Shown: positions 1 to 10,790, counted from the first letter of the stretch. The stretch is 64,000 bases of DNA from Phylloscopus collybita (GCA_027886175.1 JAJNNQ010000139.1:620001-684000), one strand, 5' to 3'. Made by a program: numbers and translations. Notes: generated by a model from the sequence alone, not told the origin.

Positions 1-354
1 CTGCACTCAGTACAGCTCTGGGCTGCTGCCAGGAAAGGTATTTCAAGGAACTAGCCACGGGGACTCTGCACTGTGCTGGGAGAGTTTCTACAAGGTGACC
101 AGAAGCTGTTCGCCAGCACCCGCTTGCAGCGACCGAGTTCGGCTTTCCACGTTCTTCCCCGGCTCTCTTTCGCTTCTCCGCACAAGCTGCGGCTGTACCG
201 AAGACGCCGCTGGCTGTGCTTCCGCGAAGCGCTGCTTTCTCGGCAAAACGCAGCTTCTCGTTCTTGACAGCTCTGCTATGCAGAAGCACAGGAAAGCCGG
301 CAGAGCTGCTCCTCTAGCTGCTCTACGCAGAGGCAACTGTAAATCAGCTAGACA
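1..354 (+). repeat. Partial monomer at left window edge (offsets 146-499)
   Basis: This is the last 354 bases of a monomer cut by the window edge. It carries A at offset 198, G at offset 227 (GGGAGAG) and C at offset 233. The matching monomer near the right end (62594-63092) has the same states over the shared part. The monomer at 18689 differs from it by the C at offset 227. Confidence 0.97.
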
Positions 355-402
355 GTGATCCTGTTGTGGAAAAGGCAGGAAAGTGGCTGCAAAAGCGTTT
401 TG

Positions 403-425
403 GCTTGCTGGAAGCAGCAGCAAGC
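403..425. repeat. Perfect 8-bp inverted repeat, 7-nt loop (in most monomers)
   Basis: GCTTGCTG at 403-410 is the exact reverse complement of CAGCAAGC at 418-425, around the loop GAAGCAG. The element recurs in most monomers at offsets 49-71. The loop-proximal bases (offsets 56-60) and offset 69 in the right arm are among the most variable positions of the satellite. Known states at the loop are GGAAGC, TTAAAGC, GAAAGC, GGGAGC and GGAATC, and the arm changes from CAAGC to CATGC. The CATGC class breaks one stem pair. Whether it forms a cruciform or a transcript hairpin is not shown by sequence alone. Confidence 0.7.
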
Positions 426-609
426 ACGCGGGCTTCTCTGCACACTGCAAACACAAAACAGAAGCACCTACACGGCGAGAGGAGACTGCCTGACACCTGC
501 TGCACTCAGTACAGCTCTGGGCTGCTGCCAGGAAAGGTATTTCAAGGAACTAGCCACGGGGACTCTGCACTGTGCTGGGACAGTTTCTACAAGGTGACCA
601 GAAGCTGTT

Positions 610-759
610 CGCCAGCACCCGCTTGCAGCGACCGAGTTCGGCTTTCCACGTTCTTCCCCGGCTCTCTTTCGCTTCTCCGCACAAGCTGCGGCTGTACCGA
701 AGACGCCGCTGGCTGTGCTTCCGCGAAGCGCTGCTTTCTCGGCAAAACGCAGCTTCTCG
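610..759. other. CpG-dense core of the monomer (offsets 256-405)
   Basis: I count 19 CpG dinucleotides in these 150 bases, against about nine in the other 349 bases of a typical monomer. The segment recurs in every copy and is the most conserved part of the repeat. It includes a 39-nt pyrimidine-rich stretch on the plus strand at 642-680 (33 of 39 are C or T) and a small CTTC-CGC-GAAG dyad near 719-729. The 43-bp deletion of HOR-A removes the equivalent of 715-757. Keeping this many CpGs in a non-coding satellite implies either low germline methylation or homogenisation faster than CpG decay. Confidence 0.85.
617..633 (-). promoter_or_regulatory. CENP-B-box-like 17-mer (one mismatch), once per monomer
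   Basis: Read on the minus strand this is GGTCGCTGCAAGCGGGT. The mammalian CENP-B box consensus is nTTCGnnnnAnnCGGGn. Eight of the nine fixed positions match and only the second base differs (G for T). The motif occurs at offsets 263-279 of every monomer, for example 118-134 in the left partial copy. Of the 129 copies I see two altered: base 9611 (C to T) and base 38425 (G to A), both CpG changes. A match this good is expected by chance in roughly one monomer in ten, so this is a candidate binding site and not an established one. Confidence 0.3.
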
Positions 760-766
760 TTCTTGA

Positions 767-807
767 CAGCTCTGCTATGCAGAAGCACAGGAAAGCCGGC
801 AGAGCTG
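767..807. repeat. 9-bp inverted repeat with 23-nt loop
   Basis: CAGCTCTGC at 767-775 is the exact reverse complement of GCAGAGCTG at 799-807. It recurs in each monomer at offsets 413-453. The 492-bp monomer at 54617 has lost seven bases from the right arm and its flank, and two monomers (starting 46134 and 49128) carry a G-to-A change next to the right arm at offset 444. With the neighbouring dyad at 810-832 it makes the end of each monomer rich in short inverted repeats. Confidence 0.65.
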
Positions 808-809
808 CT

Positions 810-832
810 CCTCTAGCTGCTCTACGCAGAGG
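810..832. repeat. Short inverted repeat CCTCT/AGAGG, 13-nt loop
   Basis: CCTCT at 810-814 pairs with AGAGG at 828-832. The loop holds a second copy of the AGCTGCTC motif that also lies just upstream, a 12-bp-spaced direct repeat. The element is invariant in the monomers inspected. It is weak on its own but forms a dyad cluster with the inverted repeat at 767-807. Confidence 0.4.
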
Positions 833-3348
833 CAACTGTAAATCAGCTAGACAGTGATGCTGTTGTGGAAAAGGCAGGAAAGTGGCTGCAAAAGCGTTTT
901 GGCTTGCTGGAAGCAGCAGCAAGCACGCGGGCTTCTCTGCACGCTGCAAACACCAAACAGAAGCACCTACACGGCGAGAGGAGACGGCCTGACACCTGCT
1001 GCACTCAGTACAGCTCTGGGCTGCTGCCAGGAAAGGTATTTCAAGGAACTAGCCACGGGGACTCTGCACTGTGCTGGGACAGTTTCTACAAGGTGACCAG
1101 AAGCTGTTCGCCAGCACCCGCTTGCAGCGACCGAGTTCGGCTTTCCACGTTCTTCCCCGGCTCTCTTTCGCTTCTCCGCACAAGCTGCGGCTGTACCGAA
1201 GACGCCGCTGGCTGTGCTTCCGCGAAGCGCTGCTTTCTCGGCAAAACGCAGCTTCTCGTTCTTGACAGCTCTGCTATGCAGAAGCACAGGAAAGCCGGCA
1301 GAGCTGCTCCTCTAGCTGCTCTACGCAGAGGCAACTGTAAATCAGCTAGACAGTGATCCTGTTGTGGAATAGGCAAGAAAGTGGCTGCAAAAGCGTTTTG
1401 GCTTGCTGGAAGCAGCAGCAAGCACGCGGGCTTCTCTGCACGCTGCAAACACAAAACAGAAGCACCTACACGGCGAGAGGATACTGCCTGACACCTGCTG
1501 CACTCAGTACAGCTCTGGGCTGCTGCCAGGAAAGGTATTTCAAGGAACTAGCCACGGGGACTCTGCACTGTGCTGGGAGAGTTTCTACAAGGTGACCAGA
1601 AGCTGTTCGCCAGCACCCGCTTGCAGCGACCGAGTTCGGCTTTCCACGTTCTTCCCCGGCTCTCTTTCGCTTCTCCGCACAAGCTGCGGCTGTACCGAAG
1701 ACGCCGCTGGCTGTGCTTCCGCGAAGCGCTGCTTTCTCGGCAAAACGCAGCTTCTCGTTCTTGACAGCTCTGCTATGCAGAAGCACAGGAAAGCCGGCAG
1801 AGCTGCTCCTCTAGCTGCTCTACGCAGAGGCAACTGTAAATCAGCTAGACAGTGATCCTGTTGTGGAAAAGGCAGGAAAGTGGCTGCAAAAGCGTTTTGG
1901 CTTGCTTAAAGCAGCAGCAAGCACGCGGGCTTCTCTGCACGCTGCAAACACAAAACAGAAGCACCTACACGGCGAGAGGAGACTGCCTGACACCTGCTGC
2001 ACTCAGTACAGCTCTGGGCTGCTGCCAGGAAAGGTATTTCAAGGAACTAGCCACGGGGACTCTGCACTGTGCTGGGACAGTTTCTACAAGGTGACCAGAA
2101 GCTGTTCGCCAGCACCCGCTTGCAGCGACCGAGTTCAACTTTCCACGTTCTTCCCCGGCTCTCTTTCGCTTCTCCGCACAAGCTGCGGCTGTACCGAAGA
2201 CGCCGCTGGCTGTGCTTCCGCGAAGCGCTGCTTTCTCGGCAAAACGCAGCTTCTCGTTCTTGACAGCTCTGCTATGCAGAAGCACAGGAAAGCCGGCAGA
2301 GCTGCTCCTCTAGCTGCTCTACGCAGAGGCAACTGTAAATCAGCTAGACAGTGATCCTGTTGTGGAATAGGCAAGAAAGTGGCTGCAAAAGCGTTTTGGC
2401 TTGCTGGAAGCAGCAGCAAGCACGCGGGCTTCTCTGCACGCTGCAAACACAAAACAGAAGCACCTACACGGCGAGAGGATACTGCCTGACACCTGCTGCA
2501 CTCAGTACAGCTCTGGGCTGCTGCCAGGAAAGGTATTTCAAGGAACTCGCCACGGGGACTCTGCACTGTGCTGGGAGAGTTTCTACAAGGTGACCAGAAG
2601 CTGTTCGCCAGCACCCGCTTGCAGCGACCGAGTTCGGCTTTCCACGTTCTTCCCCGGCTCTCTTTCGCTTCTCCGCACAAGCTGCGGCTGTACCGAAGAC
2701 GCCGCTGGCTGTGCTTCCGCGAAGCGCTGCTTTCTCGGCAAAACGCAGCTTCTCGTTCTTGACAGCTCTGCTATGCAGAAGCACAGGAAAGCCGGCAGAG
2801 CTGCTCCTCTAGCTGCTCTACGCAGAGGCAACTGTAAATCAGCTAGACAGTGATCCTGTTGTGGAAAAGGCAGGAAAGTGGCTGCAAAAGCGTTTTGGCT
2901 TGCTGGAAGCAGCAGCAAGCACGCGGGCTTCTCTGCACGCTGCAAACACAAAACAGAAGCACCTACACGGCGAGAGGAGACTGCCTGACACCTGCTGCAC
3001 TCAGTACAGCTCTGGGCTGCTGCCAGGAAAGGTATTTCAAGGAACTAGCCACGGGGACTCTGCACTGTGCTGGGACAGTTTCTACAAGGTGACCAGAAGC
3101 TGTTCGCCAGCACCCGCTTGCAGCGACCGAGTTCGGCTTTCCACGTTCTTCCCCGGCTCTCTTTCGCTTCTCCGCACAAGCTGCGGCTGTACCGAAGACG
3201 CCGCTGGCTGTGCTTCCGCGAAGCGCTGCTTTCTCGGCAAAACGCAGCTTCTCGTTCTTGACAGCTCTGCTATGCAGAAGCACAGGAAAGCCGGCAGAGC
3301 TGCTCCTCTAGCTGCTCTACGCAGAGGCAACTGTAAATCAGCTAGACA

Positions 3349-6300
3349 GTGATGCTGTTGTGGAAAAGGCAGGAAAGTGGCTGCAAAAGCGTTTTGGCTT
3401 GCTGGAAGCAGCAGCAAGCACGCGGGCTTCTCTGCACGCTGCAAACACCAAACAGAAGCACCTACACGGCGAGAGGAGACGGCCTGACACCTGCTGCACT
3501 CAGTACAGCTCTGGGCTGCTGCCAGGAAAGGTATTTCAAGGAACTAGCCACGGGGACTCTGCACTGTGCTGGGACAGTTTCTACAAGGTGACCAGAAGCT
3601 GTTCGCCAGCACCCGCTTGCAGCGACCGAGTTCGGCTTTCCACGTTCTTCCCCGGCTCTCTTTCGCTTCTCCGCACAAGCTGCGGCTGTACCGAAGACGC
3701 CGCTGGCTGTGCTTCCGCGAAGCGCTGCTTTCTCGGCAAAACGCAGCTTCTCGTTCTTGACAGCTCTGCTATGCAGAAGCACAGGAAAGCCGGCAGAGCT
3801 GCTCCTCTAGCTGCTCTACGCAGAGGCAACTGTAAATCAGCTAGACAGTGATCCTGTTGTGGAAAAGGCAGGAAAGTGGCTGCAAAAGCGTTTTGGCTTG
3901 CTGGAAGCAGCAGCATGCACGCAGGCTTCTCTGCACGCTGCAAACACAAAACAGAAGCACCTACACGGCGAGAGGAGACGGCCTGACACCTGCTGCACTC
4001 AGTACAGCTCTGGGCTGCTGCCAGGAAAGGTATTTCAAGGAACTAGCCACGGGGACTCTGCACTGTGCTGGGACAGTTTCTACAAGGTGACCAGAAGCTG
4101 TTCGCCAGCACCCGCTTGCAGCGACCGAGTTCGGCTTTCCACGTTCTTCCCCGGCTCTCTTTCGCTTCTCCGCACAAGCTGCGGCTGTACCGAAGACGCC
4201 GCTGGCTGTGCTTCCGCGAAGCGCTGCTTTCTCGGCAAAACGCAGCTTCTCGTTCTTGACAGCTCTGCTATGCAGAAGCACAGGAAAGCCGGCAGAGCTG
4301 CTCCTCTAGCTGCTCTACGCAGAGGCAACTGTAAATCAGCTAGACAGTGATGCTGTTGTGGAAAAGGCAGGAAAGTGGCTGCAAAAGCGTTTTGGCTTGC
4401 TGGAATCAGCAGCAAGCACGCGGGCTTCTCTGCACGCTGCAAACACAAAACAGAAGCACCTACACGGCGAGAGGAGACTGCCTGACACCTGCTGCACTCA
4501 GTACAGCTCTGGGCTGCTGCCAGGAAAGGTATTTCAAGGAACTAGCCACGGGGACTCGGCACTGTGCTGGGAGAGTTTCTACAAGGTGACCAGAAGCTGT
4601 TCGCCAGCACCCGCTTGCAGCGACCGAGTTCGGCTTTCCACGTTCTTCCCCGGCTCTCTTTCGCTTCTCCGCACAAGCTGCGGCTGTACCGAAGACGCCG
4701 CTGGCTGTGCTTCCGCGAAGCGCTGCTTTCTCGGCAAAACGCAGCTTCTCGTTCTTGACAGCTCTGCTATGCAGAAGCACAGGAAAGCCGGCAGAGCTGC
4801 TCCTCTAGCTGCTCTACGCAGAGGCAACTGTAAATCAGCTAGACAGTGATCCTGTTGTGGAAAAGGCAGGAAAGTGGCTGCAAAAGCGTTTTGGCTTGCT
4901 GGAAGCAGCAGCAAGCACGCGGGCTTCTCTGCACGCTGCAAACACAAAACAGAAGCACCTACACGGCGAGAGGAGACTGCCTGACACCTGCTGCACTCAG
5001 TACAGCTCTGGGCTGCTGCCAGGAAAGGTATTTCAAGGAACTCGCCACGGGGACTCTGCACTGTGCTGGGAGAGTTTCTACAAGGTGACCAGAAGCTGTT
5101 CGCCAGCACCCGCTTGCAGCGACCGAGTTCGGCTTTCCACGTTCTTCCCCGGCTCTCTTTCGCTTCTCCGCACAAGCTGCGGCTGTACCGAAGACGCCGC
5201 TGGCTGTGCTTCCGCGAAGCGCTGCTTTCTCGGCAAAACGCAGCTTCTCGTTCTTGACAGCTCTGCTATGCAGAAGCACAGGAAAGCCGGCAGAGCTGCT
5301 CCTCTAGCTGCTCTACGCAGAGGCAACTGTAAATCAGCTAGACAGTGATCCTGTTGTGGAAAAGGCAGGAAAGTGGCTGCAAAAGCGTTTTGGCTTGCTG
5401 GAAGCAGCAGCAAGCACGCGGGCTTCTCTGCACGCTGCAAACACAAAACAGAAGCACCTACACGGCGAGAGGAGACTGCCTGACACCGGCTGCACTCAGT
5501 ACAGCTCTGGGCTGCTGCCAGGAAAGGTATTTCAAGGAACTAGCCACGGGGACTCTGCACTGTGCTGGGACAGTTTCTACAAGGTGACCAGAAGCTGTTC
5601 GCCAGCACCCGCTTGCAGCGACCGAGTTCGGCTTTCCACGTTCTTCCCCGGCTCTCTTTCGCTTCTCCGCACAAGCTGCGGCTGTACCGAAGACGCCGCT
5701 GGCTGTGCTTCCGCGAAGCGCTGCTTTCTCGGCAAAACGCAGCTTCTCGTTCTTGACAGCTCTGCTATGCAGAAGCACAGGAAAGCCGGCAGAGCTGCTC
5801 CTCTAGCTGCTCTACGCAGAGGCAACTGTAAATCAGCTAGACAGTGATCCTGTTGTGGAAAAGGCAGGAAAGTGGCTGCAAAAGCGTTTTGGCTTGCTGG
5901 AAGCAGCAGCAAGCACGCGGGCTTCTCTGCACGCTGCAAACACAAAACAGAAGCACCTACACGGCGAGAGGAGACTGCCTGACACCTGCTGCACTCAGTA
6001 CAGCTCTGGGCTGCTGCCAGGAAAGGTATTTCAAGGAACTAGCCACGGGGACTCTGCACTGTGCTGGGACAGTTTCTACAAGGTGACCAGAAGCTGTTCG
6101 CCAGCACCCGCTTGCAGCGACCGAGTTCGGCTTTCCACGTTCTTCCCCGGCTCTCTTTCGCTTCTCCGCACAAGCTGCGGCTGTACCGAAGACGCCGCTG
6201 GCTGTGCTTCCGCGAAGCGCTGCTTTCTCGGCAAAACGCAGCTTCTCGTTCTTGACAGCTCTGCTATGCAGAAGCACAGGAAAGCCGGCAGAGCTGCTCC

Positions 6301-9300
6301 TCTAGCTGCTCTACGCAGAGGCAACTGTAAATCAGCTAGACAGTGATGCTGTTGTGGAAAAGGCAGGAAAGTGGCTGCAAAAGCGTTTTGGCTTGCTGGA
6401 AGCAGCAGCAAGCACGCGGGCTTCTCTGCACGCTGCAAACACAAAACAGAAGCACCTACACGGCGAGAGGAGACGGCCTGACACCTGCTGCACTCAGTAC
6501 AGCTCTGGGCTGCTGCCAGGAAAGGTATTTCAAGGAACTAGCCACGGGGACTCTGCACTGTGCTGGGACAGTTTCTACAAGGTGACCAGAAGCTGTTCGC
6601 CAGCACCCGCTTGCAGCGACCGAGTTCGGCTTTCCACGTTCTTCCCCGGCTCTCTTTCGCTTCTCCGCACAAGCTGCGGCTGTACCGAAGACGCCGCTGG
6701 CTGTGCTTCCGCGAAGCGCTGCTTTCTCGGCAAAACGCAGCTTCTCGTTCTTGACAGCTCTGCTATGCAGAAGCACAGGAAAGCCGGCAGAGCTGCTCCT
6801 CTAGCTGCTCTACGCAGAGGCAACTGTAAATCAGCTAGACAGTGATCCTGTTGTGGAATAGGCAAGAAAGTGGCTGCAAAAGCGTTTTGGCTTGCTGGAA
6901 GCAGCAGCAAGCACGCGGGCTTCTCTGCACGCTGCAAACACAAAACAGAAGCACCTACACGGCGAGAGGATACTGCCTGACACCTGCTGCACTCAGTACA
7001 GCTCTGGGCTGCTGCCAGGAAAGGTATTTCAAGGAACTCGCCACGGGGACTCTGCACTGTGCTGGGAGAGTTTCTACAAGGTGACCAGAAGCTGTTCGCC
7101 AGCACCCGCTTGCAGCGACCGAGTTCGGCTTTCCACGTTCTTCCCCGGCTCTCTTTCGCTTCTCCGCACAAGCTGCGGCTGTACCGAAGACGCCGCTGGC
7201 TGTGCTTCCGCGAAGCGCTGCTTTCTCGGCAAAACGCAGCTTCTCGTTCTTGACAGCTCTGCTATGCAGAAGCACAGGAAAGCCGGCAGAGCTGCTCCTC
7301 TAGCTGCTCTACGCAGAGGCAACTGTAAATCAGCTAGACAGTGATCCTGTTGTGGAAAAGGCAGGAAAGTGGCTGCAAAAGCGTTTTGGCTTGCTGGAAG
7401 CAGCAGCAAGCACGCGGGCTTCTCTGCACGCTGCAAACACAAAACAGAAGCACCTACACGGCGAGAGGAGACTGCCTGACACCTGCTGCACTCAGTACAG
7501 CTCTGGGCTGCTGCCAGGAAAGGTATTTCAAGGAACTAGCCACGGGGACTCTGCACTGTGCTGGGACAGTTTCTACAAGGTGACCAGAAGCTGTTCGCCA
7601 GCACCCGCTTGCAGCGACCGAGTTCGGCTTTCCACGTTCTTCCCCGGCTCTCTTTCGCTTCTCCGCACAAGCTGCGGCTGTACCGAAGACGCCGCTGGCT
7701 GTGCTTCCGCGAAGCGCTGCTTTCTCGGCAAAACGCAGCTTCTCGTTCTTGACAGCTCTGCTATGCAGAAGCACAGGAAAGCCGGCAGAGCTGCTCCTCT
7801 AGCTGCTCTACGCAGAGGCAACTGTAAATCAGCTAGACAGTGATGCTGTTGTGGAAAAGGCAGGAAAGTGGCTGCAAAAGCGTTTTGGCTTGCTGGAAGC
7901 AGCAGCAAGCACGCGGGCTTCTCTGCACGCTGCAAACACAAAACAGAAGCACCTACACGGCGAGAGGAGACGGCCTGACACCTGCTGCACTCAGTACAGC
8001 TCTGGGCTGCTGCCAGGAAAGGTATTTCAAGGAACTAGCCACGGGGACTCTGCACTGTGCTGGGACAGTTTCTACAAGGTGACCAGAAGCTGTTCGCCAG
8101 CACCCGCTTGCAGCGACCGAGTTCGGCTTTCCACGTTCTTCCCCGGCTCTCTTTCGCTTCTCCGCACAAGCTGCGGCTGTACCGAAGACGCCGCTGGCTG
8201 TGCTTCCGCGAAGCGCTGCTTTCTCGGCAAAACGCAGCTTCTCGTTCTTGACAGCTCTGCTATGCAGAAGCACAGGAAAGCCGGCAGAGCTGCTCCTCTA
8301 GCTGCTCTACGCAGAGGCAACTGTAAATCAGCTAGACAGTGATGCTGTTGTGGAAAAGGCAGGAAAGTGGCTGCAAAAGCGTTTTGGCTTGCTGGAAGCA
8401 GCAGCATGCACGCAGGCTTCTCTGCACGCTGCAAACACAAAACAGAAGCACCTACACGGCGAGAGGAGACGGCCTGACACCTGCTGCACTCAGTACAGCT
8501 CTGGGCTGCTGCCAGGAAAGGTATTTCAAGGAACTAGCCACGGGGACTCTGCACTGTGCTGGGACAGTTTCTACAAGGTGACCAGAAGCTGTTCGCCAGC
8601 ACCCGCTTGCAGCGACCGAGTTCGGCTTTCCACGTTCTTCCCCGGCTCTCTTTCGCTTCTCCGCACAAGCTGCGGCTGTACCGAAGACGCCGCTGGCTGT
8701 GCTTCCGCGAAGCGCTGCTTTCTCGGCAAAACGCAGCTTCTCGTTCTTGACAGCTCTGCTATGCAGAAGCACAGGAAAGCCGGCAGAGCTGCTCCTCTAG
8801 CTGCTCTACGCAGAGGCAACTGTAAATCAGCTAGACAGTGATGCTGTTGTGGAAAAGGCAGGAAAGTGGCTGCAAAAGCGTTTTGGCTTGCTTAAAGCAG
8901 CAGCAAGCACGCGGGCTTCTCTGCACGCTGCAAACACAAAACAGAAGCACCTACACGGCGAGAGGAGACTGCCTGACGCCTGCTGCACTCAGTACAGCTC
9001 TGGGCTGCTGCCAGGAAAGGTATTTCAAGGAACTAGCCATGGGGACTCTGCACTGTGCTGGGACAGTTTCTACAAGGTGACCAGAAGCTGTTCGCCAGCA
9101 CCCGCTTGCAGCGACCGAGTTCGGCTTTCCACGTTCTTCCCCGGCTCTCTTTCGCTTCTCCGCACAAGCTGCGGCTGTACCGAAGACGCCGCTGGCTGTG
9201 CTTCCGCGAAGCGCTGCTTTCTCGGCAAAACGCAGCTTCTCGTTCTTGACAGCTCTGCTATGCAGAAGCACAGGAAAGCCGGCAGAGCTGCTCCTCTAGC

Positions 9301-9336
9301 TGCTCTACGCAGAGGCAACTGTAAATCAGCTAGACA
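3349..9336 (+). repeat. Twelve mixed monomers, no complete higher-order period
   Basis: Monomers start every 499 bases from 3349 to 8838. The first three (ACACCAAAC type, AGCATGCACGCAGG type, GCTGGAATC type) follow the same type order as parts of HOR-A. The 4358 T-to-G change (GGACTCGGC, base 4558) is private to the copy starting at 4347. The copies at 2351 and 6842 are both GGAATAGGCAAG types with CTCGCC, and each is followed by a common type and then a GGAGACGG type, so a loose nine-monomer echo is present. The monomer at 8838 combines GCTTAAAGC, GACGCC and a private CpG change at 9040. Confidence 0.9.
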
Positions 9337-10790
9337 GTGATGCTGTTGTGGAAAAGGCAGGAAAGTGGCTGCAAAAGCGTTTTGGCTTGCTGGAAGCAGC
9401 AGCAAGCACGCGGGCTTCTCTGCACGCTGCAAACACCAAACAGAAGCACCTACACGGCGAGAGGAGACGGCCTGACACCTGCTGCACTCAGTACAGCTCT
9501 GGGCTGCTGCCAGGAAAGGTATTTCAAGGAACTAGCCACGGGGACTCTGCACTGTGCTGGGACAGTTTCTACAAGGTGACCAGAAGCTGTTCGCCAGCAC
9601 CCGCTTGCAGTGACCGAGTTCGGCTTTCCACGTTCTTCCCCGGCTCTCTTTCGCTTCTCCGCACAAGCTGCGGCTGTACCGAAGACGCCGCTGGCTGTGC
9701 TTCCGCGAAGCGCTGCTTTCTCGGCAAAACGCAGCTTCTCGTTCTTGACAGCTCTGCTATGCAGAAGCACAGGAAAGCCGGCAGAGCTGCTCCTCTAGCT
9801 GCTCTACGCAGAGGCAACTGTAAATCAGCTAGACAGTGATCCTGTTGTGGAAAAGGCAGGAAAGTGGCTGCAAAAGCGTTTTGGCTTGCTGGAAGCAGCA
9901 GCATGCACGCAGGCTTCTCTGCACGCTGCAAACACAAAACAGAAGCACCTACACGGCGAGAGGAGACGGCCTGACACCTGCTGCACTCAGTACAGCTCTG
10001 GGCTGCTGCCAGGAAAGGTATTTCAAGGAACTAGCCACGGGGACTCTGCACTGTGCTGGGACAGTTTCTACAAGGTGACCAGAAGCTGTTCGCCAGCACC
10101 CGCTTGCAGCGACCGAGTTCGGCTTTCCACGTTCTTCCCCGGCTCTCTTTCGCTTCTCCGCACAAGCTGCGGCTGTACCGAAGACGCCGCTGGCTGTGCT
10201 TCCGCGAAGCGCTGCTTTCTCGGCAAAACGCAGCTTCTCGTTCTTGACAGCTCTGCTATGCAGAAGCACAGGAAAGCCGGCAGAGCTGCTCCTCTAGCTG
10301 CTCTACGCAGAGGCAACTGTAAATCAGCTAGACAGTGATGCTGTTGTGGAAAAGGCAGGAAAGTGGCTGCAAAAGCGTTTTGGCTTGCTGGAAGCAGCAG
10401 CAAGCACGCGGGCTTCTCTGCACGCTGCAAACACAAAACAGAAGCACCTACACGGCGAGAGGAGACTGCCTGACGCCTGCTGCACTCAGTACAGCTCTGG
10501 GCTGCTGCCAGGAAAGGTATTTCAAGGAACTAGCCACGGGGACTCTGCACTGTGCTGGGACAGTTTCTACAAGGTGACCAGAAGCTGTTCGCCAGCACCC
10601 GCTTGCAGCGACCGAGTTCGGCTTTCCACGTTCTTCCCCGGCTCTCTTTCGCTTCTCCGCACAAGCTGCGGCTGTACCGAAGACGCCGCTGGCTCGTTCT
10701 TGACAGCTCTGCTATGCAGAAGCACAGGAAAGCCGGCAGAGCTGCTCCTCTAGCTGCTCTACGCAGAGGCAACTGTAAATCAGCTAGACA
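9337..10790 (+). repeat. HOR-A, partial first copy (last three monomers)
   Basis: Monomers at 9337 (ACACCAAAC type), 9836 (AGCATGCACGCAGG type) and 10335 (GACGCC type with the 43-bp deletion) match the last three monomers of the next HOR-A unit at 12787-14240. I see two differences in 1454 bases: T at 9611 here and T at 13728 there, both CpG transitions. The upstream monomer at 8838 does not fit the HOR-A order, so the register begins at 9337. Confidence 0.88.
10335..10790 (+). repeat. 456-bp deletion monomer, copy 1
   Basis: This copy lacks 43 bases relative to the standard monomer (the equivalent of 715-757 in the reference). The junction lies between 10694 and 10695. A CT dinucleotide occurs at both ends of the missing stretch, which fits slippage or microhomology-mediated loss. 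The deletion removes part of the CpG-dense core but leaves the CENP-B-like motif and the downstream inverted repeat. Confidence 0.95.

Larger units (their letters stand above)
355..853 (+). repeat. Reference monomer, 499 bp (first complete copy)
   Basis: This complete copy is used here to define offsets (offset 1 = base 355). The copy divides into a left half (offsets 1-240) and a right half (241-499). Recurrent variant sites in the left half include offsets 6 (C/G), 18 (A/T), 24 (G/A), 56-60 (several states), 69 (A/T), 76 (G/A), 79, 90, 101 (A/C), 130 (G/T), 133 (T/G), 141, 144, 198 (A/C), 227 (C/G) and 233 (C/G). The right half has far fewer: 286-287 (GG/AA), 324 (C/T), 343 (C/G), 390-391 (AA/TC), 444 and 493 (C/G), plus the two deletions. 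This copy has the rarer A at offset 90 (base 444), shared with the copies at 19188 and 63093. There is no TATA box, AATAAA or long ATG-initiated frame. Confidence 0.95.
355..3348 (+). repeat. Six-monomer block alpha, copy 1
   Basis: Monomers start at 355, 854, 1353, 1852, 2351 and 2850. In order they are: the offset-90 A type; the ACACCAAAC plus GGAGACGG type; a GGAATAGGCAAG plus GGATACTG type; a GCTTAAAGC type with GTTCAAC in the right half; a second GGAATAGGCAAG type; and a common type. The same order recurs at 19188-22181, 18833 bases downstream. I see one difference in 2994 bases (C at 2548 against A at 21381). Confidence 0.85.

Noticed and set aside
634..646. GAGTTCGGCTTTCC as a possible RNA polymerase III B box
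   Set aside because: The second half does not fit the GGTTCGANNCC consensus and no A box lies upstream.
666..680. Short likeness to the start of U2 snRNA (TCGCTTCTC)
   Set aside because: Only nine bases agree. The following conserved U2 sequence, Sm site and promoter elements are absent.
800..853. Minus-strand GTAGAGC resembling part of a tRNA D-arm, raising a tRNA-derived or SINE origin
   Set aside because: No acceptable A box context and no B box at the right spacing; no cloverleaf can be drawn.
355..853. Three internal subrepeats of about 166 bp (499 is close to 3 x 166), hinting at nucleosome-sized ancestry
   Set aside because: By eye the three thirds do not align. Only short motifs such as CTGCACT and AGCTGCTC recur, so there is no support beyond the arithmetic.
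366..857. A 163-codon open frame repeated in most monomers, with other long frames on both strands
   Set aside because: All of these frames begin at GTG or TTG and not ATG; the only ATG in this frame gives about 29 codons. Several frames are open at once on both strands, as expected from a GC-rich, stop-poor repeat. The length of 499 breaks the frame at each copy, TAG arises in many monomers at offset 18, and the product resembles no family I know.
4579..5175. Longer minus-strand open frames of up to about 213 codons crossing monomer borders (for example 4579-5175, 23866-24507)
   Set aside because: They are open only when a chance stop in one monomer type is absent, they end in the next copy because 499 is not a multiple of three, and they show no domain, signal or codon pattern of a gene.
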